Positions 8,281-15,666 of a stretch of DNA of 38,213 bases are shown piece by piece (the first letter of the stretch is position 1; each line of letters starts with the position of its first letter). The position numbers were made by a program, and so were the translations under genes. This stretch comes from an uncultured Lachnospiraceae bacterium (GTDB lineage Bacteria; Bacillota; Clostridia; Lachnospirales; Lachnospiraceae): NCBI GenBank assembly GCA_902783765.1, contig CACZSB010000172.1, positions 1 to 38,213 on the forward strand, in the 5' to 3' direction. The notes under the pieces are model-generated. The model saw only the letters and a list, made by a program, of their open reading frames with translations, ran no database searches and had not been told where the DNA came from.

Positions 8281-8841
8281 TCAGTTAAAAAAACGAATAT
8301 CTTTAAAGGGTGAAAAACGGAGCCAAACGGTACCCAATATATCCTGTATGGATATATTGCCCACATCCGTAAAGCGGCTGTCCAGGGAGGCGTCGGGATT
8401 CTCTCCCACCACAAAATATTCTCCTTCTCCCAGTTCCACGGGCTCTGCCGCCACGCCGGCATAGGAAAGAAAACGGGTATACTCGCTTTCCGGTATGATT
8501 CGTCCGTTAATCAGGATTTCACCGCCGGAAATCTGAAGGGTTTCACCGGGTAAGCCCAGAACACGCTTTAAAAATACCCCTTCCTGCCCCGGCAGCTGAT
8601 AAACTATGATGTCATAGCGCTGTATGGAAATGACTTTTCCCTTGAGACGGTTCAGAAGCATTCTGTCCTCTCCGGCCAGGGTGGGTGTCATGGAATTGCC
8701 TTCCATACGGACTCGGGTTCCGAACAAATGGGTCAAAGACAGGGCCAGAAACATCAGAAGCAGGATCTCCACGGTCCATTGACTGATCCGTTTGATTTGA
8801 TCCTGAACGCTGAGAACCTCGTATTGTTTCCCGGATGCCAT
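8281..8841 (-). CDS. lepB: Signal peptidase I, divergent copy
   Basis: This is a 186-residue type I signal peptidase with one N-terminal helix (about 23-40), catalytic Ser50 in MEGNSMTPTL and Lys92 in FLKRVLGLPGE. Box E reads GENPDASLDSR (146-156), so the usual Asp-Asn-Arg is Glu-Asn-Pro; the core SLDSR is kept. I start it at the ATG 8839-8841, which has GGGAGG 7 nt upstream and lies just below a consensus promoter. The longer open frame to 8925 would pass through that promoter and through the rplS terminator, so the extra 28 codons are not coding. It is the first gene of a five-gene operon ending with yraN. Confidence 0.92.
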   Translation of the reverse strand: MASGKQYEVLSVQDQIKRISQWTVEILLLMFLALSLTHLFGTRVRMEGNSMTPTLAGEDRMLLNRLKGKVISIQRYDIIVYQLPGQEGVFLKRVLGLPGETLQISGGEILINGRIIPESEYTRFLSYAGVAAEPVELGEGEYFVVGENPDASLDSRFTDVGNISIQDILGTVWLRFSPFKDIRFFN

Positions 8842-8860
8842 CTGTATTTCCTCCCGCAGG

Positions 8861-8889
8861 ATTATAGCACAGCCGGAAGGGGACCGCAA
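8861..8889 (-). promoter_or_regulatory. Promoter of the lepB-rbgA-lepB-rnhB-yraN operon
   Basis: On the minus strand TTGCGG (8884-8889) and a perfect TATAAT (8861-8866) are 17 bp apart, with the extended -10 TGC. A start site about 7 nt downstream would fall near 8854, at or just before the GGGAGG ribosome site (8849-8854), giving an extremely short leader of about 15 nt. Confidence 0.78.
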
Positions 8890-8891
8890 TG

Positions 8892-8922
8892 AAAAACAGC
8901 CGTGGCACCCCACAGCTGTTTT
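8892..8922 (-). terminator. Intrinsic terminator of rplS
   Basis: A 13-bp stem (8893-8905 with 8910-8922, one G-U pair) closes a 4-nt loop and is followed on the minus strand by a run of five T. It begins 16 bp past the rplS stop, and the -35 box of the next operon lies directly behind the T-run. Confidence 0.88.
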
Positions 8923-8938
8923 CACATCTTATGAAAGA

Positions 8939-9286
8939 TCAGCGAATCGCTTCCTTCACCTTGGCAGCCTTGCCTACCCGGTCACGGAGATAGTTCAGTT
9001 TGGCCCGGCGCACCTTACCCCGACGGATAACTTCGATCTTCTCGATAACGGGGGAATGCAGAGGCCAGGTCTTCTCCACGCCTACGCCGCCGGAAATCTT
9101 ACGAACGGTGAAGTTCTCCCGGCTGCCGCCATTTTGACGCTTTAATACGATGCCTTCGAACATCTGGATACGTTCCCGGCTGCCTTCTTTGATCTTGGCA
9201 TAAACCCGTACCGTGTCGCCTACCCGGAAGTCGCCCACATTTTCCTTCATCTGGGCATCTTCGATTTTCTTGATGATGTCGTTCAT
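8939..9286 (-). CDS. rplS: 50S ribosomal protein L19
   Basis: L19 lies at the 30S-50S interface. The 115-residue sequence carries the family core FRVGDTVRVYAKIKEGSRER (21-40) and the basic segment GKVRRAKLNYLRDR near the C-terminus. A strong ribosome site (TAGGAGG) precedes the ATG. It follows trmD but has its own promoter in the 115-bp gap and its own terminator, so it can be transcribed separately from the rpsP-trmD operon. Confidence 0.98.
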   Translation of the reverse strand: MNDIIKKIEDAQMKENVGDFRVGDTVRVYAKIKEGSRERIQMFEGIVLKRQNGGSRENFTVRKISGGVGVEKTWPLHSPVIEKIEVIRRGKVRRAKLNYLRDRVGKAAKVKEAIR

Positions 9287-9364
9287 TATATCCTCCTAAA
9301 GTTCAGGTCGTTCATATCATCTCAAAATGACAGCGGACCGCTCCTTTTTAATGACGCAAAGTGT

Positions 9365-9392
9365 ATTCTATCATGCTTTCGGAAAAAAGCAA
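9365..9392 (-). promoter_or_regulatory. Candidate promoter of rplS with about 70-nt leader
   Basis: TTGCTT (9387-9392) and TAGAAT (9365-9370) are 16 bp apart on the minus strand, with an extended -10 TGA. The predicted leader runs from about 9358 to the ATG at 9286 and contains a short palindrome, AGCGGTCCGCT. Some Firmicutes carry an L19 autoregulatory leader here; I cannot confirm that this one matches. Confidence 0.6.
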
Positions 9393-9401
9393 GGGGAAAT
9401 T

Positions 9402-10130
9402 TCAAGCTTTTTGCAGCTTTTCCAGAAAACTAAGGTCCGCCTGATTCAATTCGGCTTTTTCCAGTAAATCAGGCCGTATTTCCAGGGTTCTTCTTAAGGA
9501 TTCTTCTCGTCGGTAGCGCTCAATATTTGCGTGATGACCGGAACGCAAAATCTCGGGAACAGGCCGGCCCATAAAAACCTCCGGCCGGGTGTAATGGGGA
9601 TGCTCCAGCAGGCCGTCCATAAAGGATTCTCCCCGGGAGGAGTCCTCATTGCCTAAAACCCCCGGCACCATACGGGAAATGGCATCCATCAGTACCAGCG
9701 CTGGCAGTTCCCCTCCGGTAAGTACGTAATCTCCAATGGAGATCCGGTCCGTGGCTATTTCCTCCAGGACCCGCTCATCCACGCCCTCATAATGGCCGCA
9801 GAGGAAGTAGAGCTCCTCTTCCCGGGCCAGCTCCTGGGCCAGAGCCTGATTAAAAACCCGTCCCTGGGGCGTCAAATAAATGAGCCGGGGCCGGGGATTT
9901 TCCCCCCGGGCAGCCTCATAGGCCCGGTAAATGGGGGGAGCCTGCATCACCATACCGGCGCCGCCTCCGTAGGGGTAATCATCCACATGGCCATAGGCGT
10001 CGGAAGCGTAATCCCGGATATTGATACAGCGAAGGGAAAGAATGCCCTTTTCCGCCGCACGACCGGTAATGGAGCTGTTAAAGCCCTGTTCGATCAGTTC
10101 GGGAAATAAGCTGAGCACCGTAAATCGCAT
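9402..10130 (-). CDS. trmD: tRNA (guanine-N1)-methyltransferase TrmD
   Basis: TrmD methylates G37 of tRNAs using S-adenosylmethionine, preventing +1 frameshifts. The trefoil-knot motifs are present: LTPQG (86-90), CGHYEGVDERV (111-121) and SIGDYVLTGGE (131-141), with YGGGAGMVM (54-62) before them. I start it at 10128-10130 (242 residues, MRFTVLSLFP), which fits the family N-terminus and overlaps the rimM stop as TAATG. The open frame continues 24 codons upstream, but that part is inside rimM and unlike TrmD. Confidence 0.97.
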   Translation of the reverse strand: MRFTVLSLFPELIEQGFNSSITGRAAEKGILSLRCINIRDYASDAYGHVDDYPYGGGAGMVMQAPPIYRAYEAARGENPRPRLIYLTPQGRVFNQALAQELAREEELYFLCGHYEGVDERVLEEIATDRISIGDYVLTGGELPALVLMDAISRMVPGVLGNEDSSRGESFMDGLLEHPHYTRPEVFMGRPVPEILRSGHHANIERYRREESLRRTLEIRPDLLEKAELNQADLSFLEKLQKA

Positions 10131-10651
10131 TACAAATCCTCCAGGCCGGGCATCATATGCACCCGAATCAGCCCCGCCTCCACATCTACGGAAAGTACAC
10201 AATCTTTAATGTGGGGCAGCAGGTATTCCTTGGCGCCGGGCCGATCCGGAACCTGTACCAGACAAACGTCATTGGCGCCGGTGGGAATCACCTGTTTTAA
10301 ACGGCCCAGATATTTTCCCTGGTCGCTTTCCACCCGGGCACCCAAAATGTCTGCAATATAATAGCTGCCAGCCTCCAGGGGCGCTGCATCCTGACGATCC
10401 ACGTAAAGGGAGGCGCCTTTGTCCTTTTCGATGTCATTGATATGGTCGATCCCCTTAAACTTCAGGATTACCATACCCTTGGTAAAGCGGACCTTTTCCA
10501 CTTCCAGGACCCGTTCATTTCCATTGTTTTCCAGATAAACTTTTTTTAAATACGAAAAACGAGCGGGGGAATCAGTGGTGGGATATACCCTGATTTCCCC
10601 GCGCAGGCCGTGGGTAGAAGTAAATATACCGATTCGGAAACGACTCTCCAT
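10130..10651 (-). CDS. rimM: 16S rRNA processing protein RimM
   Basis: RimM binds S19 and helps mature the 30S head. The 173-residue protein begins with RIGIFTSTHGLRGEIRVYPTTD, the typical N-terminal RimM domain, and has a C-terminal PRC-barrel half (about 95-170). It overlaps khpA by one base (TGATG) and trmD by one base (TAATG), so the whole group is likely translated in series. Confidence 0.96.
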   Translation of the reverse strand: MESRFRIGIFTSTHGLRGEIRVYPTTDSPARFSYLKKVYLENNGNERVLEVEKVRFTKGMVILKFKGIDHINDIEKDKGASLYVDRQDAAPLEAGSYYIADILGARVESDQGKYLGRLKQVIPTGANDVCLVQVPDRPGAKEYLLPHIKDCVLSVDVEAGLIRVHMMPGLEDL

Positions 10652-10878
10652 CAGTCGATATCCAGGCTGACCCGCTTGTCCTCCTTAATGGCCTGGGCCT
10701 TTAAAACCGTGCGGATCGCTTTGGCAATACGGCCCTGCTTGCCGATAACCTTGCCCATGTCGGAAGGATCAACGCTCAGGGTAAGTAGGGTCTCCCGCTC
10801 GGTCTCCCTTTCGCTGACCACCACAGACTCAGGGTGATTCACCAGGGCCTTGGCAATGACTTCAACTAATTCTTTCAT
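10651..10878 (-). CDS. khpA: KH-domain RNA-binding protein KhpA (YlqC)
   Basis: This 75-residue protein is a single KH domain with the GxxG loop in DMGKVIGKQGRIAKAIR. In Firmicutes KhpA pairs with KhpB/EloR in RNA binding and cell-elongation control. The ATG has a GGGAG ribosome site. Its position between rpsP and rimM is the standard one. Confidence 0.96.
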   Translation of the reverse strand: MKELVEVIAKALVNHPESVVVSERETERETLLTLSVDPSDMGKVIGKQGRIAKAIRTVLKAQAIKEDKRVSLDID

Positions 10879-10893
10879 GGAGATCTCCCGGAA

Positions 10894-11136
10894 TTATTCC
10901 AAGCCGGCGATCTTCAAAAGCTTGGCAACGGTATCCGTGGGCTTAGCGCCGTTCTTGATCCACTGCTTGGCCTTTTCCGTATCGATTTTCACCACGCTGG
11001 GATCCTGGGTGGGATCATAATAACCCAGCTCTTCGATAAAGCGACCGTCACGGGGGGCCCGTTCATCGGCCACAATAACCCGGTAGGTGGGCGCTTTTTT
11101 CTTGCCCAGTCTGGTGAGACGAATCTTTACTGCCAT
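10894..11136 (-). CDS. rpsP: 30S ribosomal protein S16
   Basis: The 80-residue sequence opens with MAVKIRLTRLGKKKAPTYR and contains VADERAPRDGRFIEELGYYD, both diagnostic of S16, a 30S assembly protein. An AAAGGAG ribosome site lies in the 33-bp gap after ffh. No separate promoter is seen, so it probably uses the ylxM-ffh promoter. Confidence 0.98.
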   Translation of the reverse strand: MAVKIRLTRLGKKKAPTYRVIVADERAPRDGRFIEELGYYDPTQDPSVVKIDTEKAKQWIKNGAKPTDTVAKLLKIAGLE

Positions 11137-11169
11137 AGTTTTTTTCTCCTTTAAGGCTGTTTTTTATGA

Positions 11170-12513
11170 TCAAAAGGGAAGATTAAAAGGCATTTTGCCC
11201 TTCTTGCCCATTTTGCCCGTCATTTGCTTCATCATCTTTTTGCTTTCTTCAAACTGCTTTAAAAGACGATTCACTTCCATCACCGTGGTGCCTGCACCGG
11301 CGGCAATCCGGTGACGGCGGGAGCCGTTAATGATATCCGGCTTTTTCCTTTCCCGGGGGGTCATGGAATAAATAATGGCCTCCACCTTCTTTAAGGCGCC
11401 GTCATCGGGCATCTGTGTCCCTTTAAATCGGCTGCCCAGGCCAGGAATGGCGCTTAATAAATCGGTAAGGGAACCCATTTTTTTAATCTGCTGCATCTGC
11501 TCCAGAAAGTCTTCCAAATCGAATTCGGATTTACGAATCTTTCGCAGGGTCTCCTCGGTTTTGGCGTCGTCCATTTCCAGGGCTTCCGCCTTCTCGATGA
11601 GACTTAATATATCCCCCATGCCAAGAATCCGATTGGCCATGCGCTGGGGATAGAACTGCTCCAAATCCGTGAGCTTTTCCCCCATGCCCGCATAGAAAAT
11701 GGGCTTGCCGGTGACGGCTTTTACGGACAGGGCCGCGCCGCCCCGGGTATCGGAATCCAGCTTGGTAAGAATCACCCCGTCCACCCCGATCTGCTCGTCA
11801 AAGGACTGGGCCACATTCACCGCATCCTGACCGGTCATGGCATCCAATACCAGAACGGACTGGGTCACGGGCACCGTAGCCTTGATTTCTTTTAATTCGT
11901 TCATCATGGCCTGATCCACATGCAGACGGCCGGCGGTATCCAAAAGCAGCAGGTTATAGCCCTTGGCCCGGGCTTCCTCCAGGGCCATTTTGGCAATCTG
12001 AGGGGGTCTGATATCAGAACCGGGAGAGAAAACGGGAATTCCCAGCTTTTCTCCGTTGATTTTCAATTGATCGATGGCGGCGGGACGATAAATATCGCAG
12101 GCCACCAGCAGGGGATTGCGATCCTTTTTCTTTTTCAGAAGGGCCGCCAGCTTGGCCACGGTGGTGGTTTTACCGGCTCCCTGAAGGCCTTCCATCATGT
12201 AAATGGTTATCTCGTTTCGGGGCAGCAGCTTGATTTCCTCTCCTTCACTGCCCATCATGCGGATCATTTCTTCGTTGACAATTTTGATTACCGCCTGGCC
12301 GGGGGTCAGGGACTGCATTACTTCGGCTCCCACTGCCCGCTCTTCCACTGCTTTCACAAAGTCTTTTACCACTTTGTAGTTCACATCGGCTTCCAGAAGG
12401 GCCAGTTTCACTTCCCGCATCGCGGTTTTAACATCCCCTTCGGTGAGCATGCCTTTGCCGGTAATCTTCTTAAAGACGGCCTGTATTTTATCGGATAATG
12501 ATTCAAATGCCAT
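11170..12513 (-). CDS. ffh: Signal recognition particle protein Ffh
   Basis: Ffh binds signal sequences on nascent chains and delivers ribosomes to FtsY. The order is a helical N domain (1-90), the G domain with GLQGAGKTTT (109-118), DTAGRLHVD and TKLDSDTRGG, and a C-terminal M domain (from about 300) rich in Met and Lys, ending GKKGKMPFNLPF. Length 447 is normal. Its receptor FtsY is about 11 kb away in this window. It follows ylxM by 5 bp. Confidence 0.98.
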   Translation of the reverse strand: MAFESLSDKIQAVFKKITGKGMLTEGDVKTAMREVKLALLEADVNYKVVKDFVKAVEERAVGAEVMQSLTPGQAVIKIVNEEMIRMMGSEGEEIKLLPRNEITIYMMEGLQGAGKTTTVAKLAALLKKKKDRNPLLVACDIYRPAAIDQLKINGEKLGIPVFSPGSDIRPPQIAKMALEEARAKGYNLLLLDTAGRLHVDQAMMNELKEIKATVPVTQSVLVLDAMTGQDAVNVAQSFDEQIGVDGVILTKLDSDTRGGAALSVKAVTGKPIFYAGMGEKLTDLEQFYPQRMANRILGMGDILSLIEKAEALEMDDAKTEETLRKIRKSEFDLEDFLEQMQQIKKMGSLTDLLSAIPGLGSRFKGTQMPDDGALKKVEAIIYSMTPRERKKPDIINGSRRHRIAAGAGTTVMEVNRLLKQFEESKKMMKQMTGKMGKKGKMPFNLPF

Positions 12514-12518
12514 GGTCT

Positions 12519-12863
12519 TTATAATTCCTCTATCTCTGTGGTGAGGCGAATGATCCTGTCAATTTCCTCGCTGTGTGGCAAACGGGGTCTCAGGGCTCCG
12601 CAGAGGGTGCGGATCTCTTCCGCCTTGCCCCTGATTTCACGGAACTGCTTCACCAGTCCCAGCTTTTCTTCGTAAGTCTCCAGACTTTTTTCTACTCTTT
12701 TCAGGCTGTCATGGATACCCTGACGGCTAACGCCAAACTGCTCCGATGCCTCGGAAAGACTTAAATCTCCGAAACGCACCTCTTCATAAATCTGCCGCTG
12801 CTTTTCTGTTAAAAGCGGGCCGTAAAAATCATATAAAAGAGCGTGTTCAAAAGTCTTATCCAT
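12519..12863 (-). CDS. ylxM: YlxM family helix-turn-helix protein
   Basis: This small (114 residues) acidic protein has a helix-turn-helix (about 20-60) including LSLSEASEQFGVSRQGIHDS, matching the YlxM/p13 family that precedes ffh in Firmicutes and is thought to aid SRP function. I start it at 12861-12863 (MDKTFEHALL), preceded by GGTGA. The longer open frame runs back through a promoter and a terminator hairpin and is rejected. The predicted mRNA leader is only about 10 nt. Confidence 0.93.
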   Translation of the reverse strand: MDKTFEHALLYDFYGPLLTEKQRQIYEEVRFGDLSLSEASEQFGVSRQGIHDSLKRVEKSLETYEEKLGLVKQFREIRGKAEEIRTLCGALRPRLPHSEEIDRIIRLTTEIEEL

Positions 12864-12879
12864 AACGTCACCGGGATGT

Positions 12880-12908
12880 ACCATAGCACAAAGAAACAGC
12901 CCTGTCAA
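12880..12908 (-). promoter_or_regulatory. Promoter of the ylxM-ffh-rpsP-khpA-rimM-trmD operon
   Basis: A perfect TTGACA (12903-12908) and TATGGT (12880-12885) are 17 bp apart on the minus strand, with an extended -10 TGC. The -35 hexamer lies inside the 3' arm of the hisS terminator hairpin. The start site would be near 12873, only about 10 nt from the ylxM ATG. Confidence 0.75.
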
Positions 12909-12928
12909 GGTTTTTTTCTTGACAGGGC
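12897..12928 (-). terminator. Intrinsic terminator of hisS
   Basis: An 11-bp perfect stem (12899-12909 with 12918-12928) encloses an 8-nt A-rich loop (on the minus strand). It lies about 60 bp past the hisS stop and is followed on the minus strand by TGTTTCTTT, an interrupted U tract. The stem shares bases with the -35 box of the next operon. Confidence 0.75.
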
Positions 12929-12988
12929 AAAAATATGATTTGGAATTAATCGCAGGAGCGGCTATCCGCATCCCATAATGTGTATCAG

Positions 12989-14242
12989 TTAATTTGAATA
13001 AATCTCCTCAATTGCCTGGTAGCCCTCTTCTGTAAGCTGCTCCTTCTGGAACTTTTTATTCTTCTGCATGGTGGTCACCAACACCGTGCGGCCCTGCTGC
13101 CGCTCTTCGGCGGCCTGCTTGCGTATGGCCAGGGCCTTATCTCCAGGCAGATTCTTTTCCATCAAATAAGCCTTTTTGGCGCCGCTGCCCGGCACCTGAT
13201 AACCCGCCTCCGTTAAAATCAGAACCAGGCGCTCAAAGCCGATGGAAATGCCGCAGGCGGGCACGTTCTGGCCTGTGAACTTGCCCACTAATTCATCATA
13301 GCGGCCGCCGCCTCCGGAGGAAACCCCCAGGCCTTCCAATTCCACCTCAAAGATGGGGCCGGTGTAATAGGACATGCCCCGGACCAGGGTAGGATCAAAA
13401 AGGAATTTAAAATCCGTGGTGGCAGCGCCGGAAACGGAAGCCATAATCGTCTCCAGATTCCTGATTTGCTCATCCACCCCGGGAATGTTTGCCAGCAGCT
13501 CCAAAAGGGCTTTCAGAGGCGTTTCAGAGCCTTCCAGAGCCGAGTACATATTGCGGCAGGCCTCAGCGCTTTCCGGAGAAAAGCCCCCCTCCTGCATTTC
13601 CTTCAGAACCCCCTCCAGGCCGATTTTATCCATTTTATCCCAGAGGATAAAAGCCGCATCGTACTTATCCTCCGCTATGCCGCAGTAGGCCGCCATGGCC
13701 TTTAATAGCCGCCGGTCATTGATATGGATGGTAAAGCCCTTAAAGCCCAGCTTCCCCAATAGGGTGGAGGTGGCCAGCAGCAGATCCGTTTCCGCCTGGA
13801 TGCCCGCTTCCCCTATGATATCGATATCGCATTGATAAAACTCCCGGTAGCGGCCCCGCTGGGGTCTGTCCGCCCTAAATACCGGGCCGATCTGCAGGGC
13901 CTTAAAGGGCTTGGCCAGCTCGTTGTTATGGGCTGCATAGTAACGCACCAAAGGAACGGTGAGATCGTAACGCAGACCTCCGTCGGACAGATCCTCTTCG
14001 GTCTGGGCTTCTCCAATCTTCAGCTTCTCTCCCCTTTTCAGGATCTTGAAGATCAGCTTTTCATTATCGCCCCCCTGCTTGCTTAAAAGATTGGATAGGG
14101 ACTCCACCACCGGAGTCTCGATGGGAGTATAGCCGAAGCTGCGGTAGGTTTCTTTAATGAGGCCGATGCAATAATCCCGGATCTCCATTTCCCGGGGCAG
14201 GATATCCCGCATGCCTGTGACCGGATTTTTATTCAAAGCCAT
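12989..14242 (-). CDS. hisS: Histidyl-tRNA synthetase
   Basis: This class II synthetase charges tRNA-His. Motif 2 is seen around FRADRPQRGRYREFYQCDID, motif 3 in CGISIGFERLVL, and a C-terminal anticodon-binding domain follows from about residue 330. Length is 417. It overlaps hemZ by 10 nt and has a GGAAGAG ribosome site inside the hemZ end. The MBL-hemZ-hisS order is common in Clostridia. Confidence 0.97.
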   Translation of the reverse strand: MALNKNPVTGMRDILPREMEIRDYCIGLIKETYRSFGYTPIETPVVESLSNLLSKQGGDNEKLIFKILKRGEKLKIGEAQTEEDLSDGGLRYDLTVPLVRYYAAHNNELAKPFKALQIGPVFRADRPQRGRYREFYQCDIDIIGEAGIQAETDLLLATSTLLGKLGFKGFTIHINDRRLLKAMAAYCGIAEDKYDAAFILWDKMDKIGLEGVLKEMQEGGFSPESAEACRNMYSALEGSETPLKALLELLANIPGVDEQIRNLETIMASVSGAATTDFKFLFDPTLVRGMSYYTGPIFEVELEGLGVSSGGGGRYDELVGKFTGQNVPACGISIGFERLVLILTEAGYQVPGSGAKKAYLMEKNLPGDKALAIRKQAAEERQQGRTVLVTTMQKNKKFQKEQLTEEGYQAIEEIYSN

Positions 14243-15666
14243 AATCTTCTCTTCCTTTCCAGCATTTCTTCCATGCGCCTGTGATATTCCTCCAGGCCCT
14301 TCACATTGTCCGCCCGCTCGATGCGGCCGTCGGGGTACACCGCCTTGCTGATATTGCCGGCCCCTACGGCAAGAATACTCTGTTTTTCCTCCATAATCAA
14401 GATGTTATAGAGACCTTCCTTGCCAGGTTTGGCGTAGCCCACATTTTCCAGGTTCCCGGCCATGTTTTTTTGGCGGTAGAGGTAGTAGGGGAATAAGCCC
14501 ATGGACTGGGCCCCTTGGGAGGCGGCGGACATCATGGAGGATGCCTGGGAGTCGCCCTCACCCGTCACGGCTTCGCCGTGCCACCCTCCCCCGCGTCCGG
14601 GGGAGGGCAAGGGGGTTTGATTAAGTCTCGCGGCGCGCTTGATGGCCAGGGCGTGGACGGTGAGGCTTTCGGGCGCCAGAGGCTTTATCTTTTCCAGGGT
14701 ATCCTCCACATCTGCCGCGCTTTCTCCGGGCAGGCCCAGAATCAGATCCATATTGATATTGTCAAAGCCCGCTTCCCGGGCCAGGTCCCAGGCCCGGAGG
14801 AAATCCTCCACTGTATGCTTCCGGCCGATGGTATCCAGGGTCCTTTGCTGCAGGGTCTGGGGATTGATGGAAATGCGGCTCACCGGATAGCTTTTCAGAA
14901 CCTTCAATTTCTCCGCCGTAATGCTGTCCGGCCGGCCCGCCTCCACCGTAAACTCCTTTACTTTCTCCGCCGGAACCAGACTGCATATCTTCTCCAAAAG
15001 TCGCTCCAGCTGCTCTGCGCTTAAGGCCGTGGGAGTGCCGCCTCCAATATAAATGGTATCCGGCACAACTCCCTTCATCAGGGACACACTTTGCTCCAAT
15101 TCATAAAAGAGATCCGCCAGATAGGCCTCCACCTTGTTTTCGTTTCCCTCCATGGGATAGGAAGTAAAGGAGCAATAGGCGCAGCGGCTGGGACAAAAGG
15201 GGATCCCTGCATAGAGGCTCCAGCCCTCGGGGCCGGATAAAGAGGAAAGAATCTGCCGCTCCCGCTGAGCGATGGATATGGCCAGGCTGAGCTTCTCTCC
15301 GTCCAGATAATAGACCCGGCGCATGTGCTCCGCCACTTCCACCGGCTTTTTTCCCGCCTCCAGCAGCTCCATGATCAGCTTGGTGGGCCTGATGCCCGTG
15401 AGGCAGCCCCAGGGCAGTTCCCGGCCGGCGAGCAGCTTTAATTCGTCATATACCCGGCGTTTGAAATCGTTTTTAATATCCTCATAGGGCAAGGCATCGT
15501 TGGGAAGGGGTACCGGGTAAATCAGGCTGAAGCCTTCCTTTTTGGCTTCCGCCTCCGAAAGCGGCCTCGGCAGCTTCTTAAAGCCCTCCCCGGGGAAGAA
15601 GGAGCTGATCAGCCCCTGCACATCGTATTCAAAACGTTCCTCACCCTGAAAATAATAAGCAATCAT
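14233..15666 (-). CDS. hemZ: HemZ-type coproporphyrinogen dehydrogenase family radical SAM protein
   Basis: HemZ-type proteins are HemN-like radical SAM enzymes placed in oxygen-independent haem synthesis, although many carriers lack a full haem pathway. The iron-sulfur motif CPSRCAYC (Cys158, Cys162, Cys165) and a GGGTPTAL segment near 209 are clear, as is the family C-terminal segment YYLYRQKN with NLENVGYA. Residues about 350-372 (Pro-, Gly-rich, LPSPGRGGGWHGEAVTGEG) do not look like HemZ: they translate a double-hairpin repeat inserted in frame in the linker after RAARLN. The ATG overlaps the MBL gene stop (ATGA). Confidence 0.93.
   Translation of the reverse strand: MIAYYFQGEERFEYDVQGLISSFFPGEGFKKLPRPLSEAEAKKEGFSLIYPVPLPNDALPYEDIKNDFKRRVYDELKLLAGRELPWGCLTGIRPTKLIMELLEAGKKPVEVAEHMRRVYYLDGEKLSLAISIAQRERQILSSLSGPEGWSLYAGIPFCPSRCAYCSFTSYPMEGNENKVEAYLADLFYELEQSVSLMKGVVPDTIYIGGGTPTALSAEQLERLLEKICSLVPAEKVKEFTVEAGRPDSITAEKLKVLKSYPVSRISINPQTLQQRTLDTIGRKHTVEDFLRAWDLAREAGFDNINMDLILGLPGESAADVEDTLEKIKPLAPESLTVHALAIKRAARLNQTPLPSPGRGGGWHGEAVTGEGDSQASSMMSAASQGAQSMGLFPYYLYRQKNMAGNLENVGYAKPGKEGLYNILIMEEKQSILAVGAGNISKAVYPDGRIERADNVKGLEEYHRRMEEMLERKRRLWL
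14553..14617. repeat. Double-hairpin palindromic element inside hemZ
   Basis: Two adjacent inverted repeats are packed here: CACGGC-TTC-GCCGTG (14566-14580) and a perfect 10-bp C/G-rich stem with 4-nt loop (14584-14593 with 14598-14607). Flanking CCCTCACCC and AAGGGGG add to the GC bias. The encoded peptide is low complexity and in frame. Boundaries are approximate. It resembles short palindromic repeats that usually lie between genes; I see no second copy in this window. Confidence 0.75.

Noticed and set aside
8842..8925. Upstream extension of the divergent signal peptidase
   Set aside because: The extension passes through a consensus promoter and the rplS terminator, so it cannot be part of the normal transcript.
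9287..9364. A defined L19 autoregulatory leader
   Set aside because: The position fits, but I could not recognise the required stems; only a short palindrome is visible, so it is mentioned under the promoter and not called.
12864..12971. Upstream extension of ylxM
   Set aside because: It includes the hisS terminator and the ylxM promoter and does not resemble the family.
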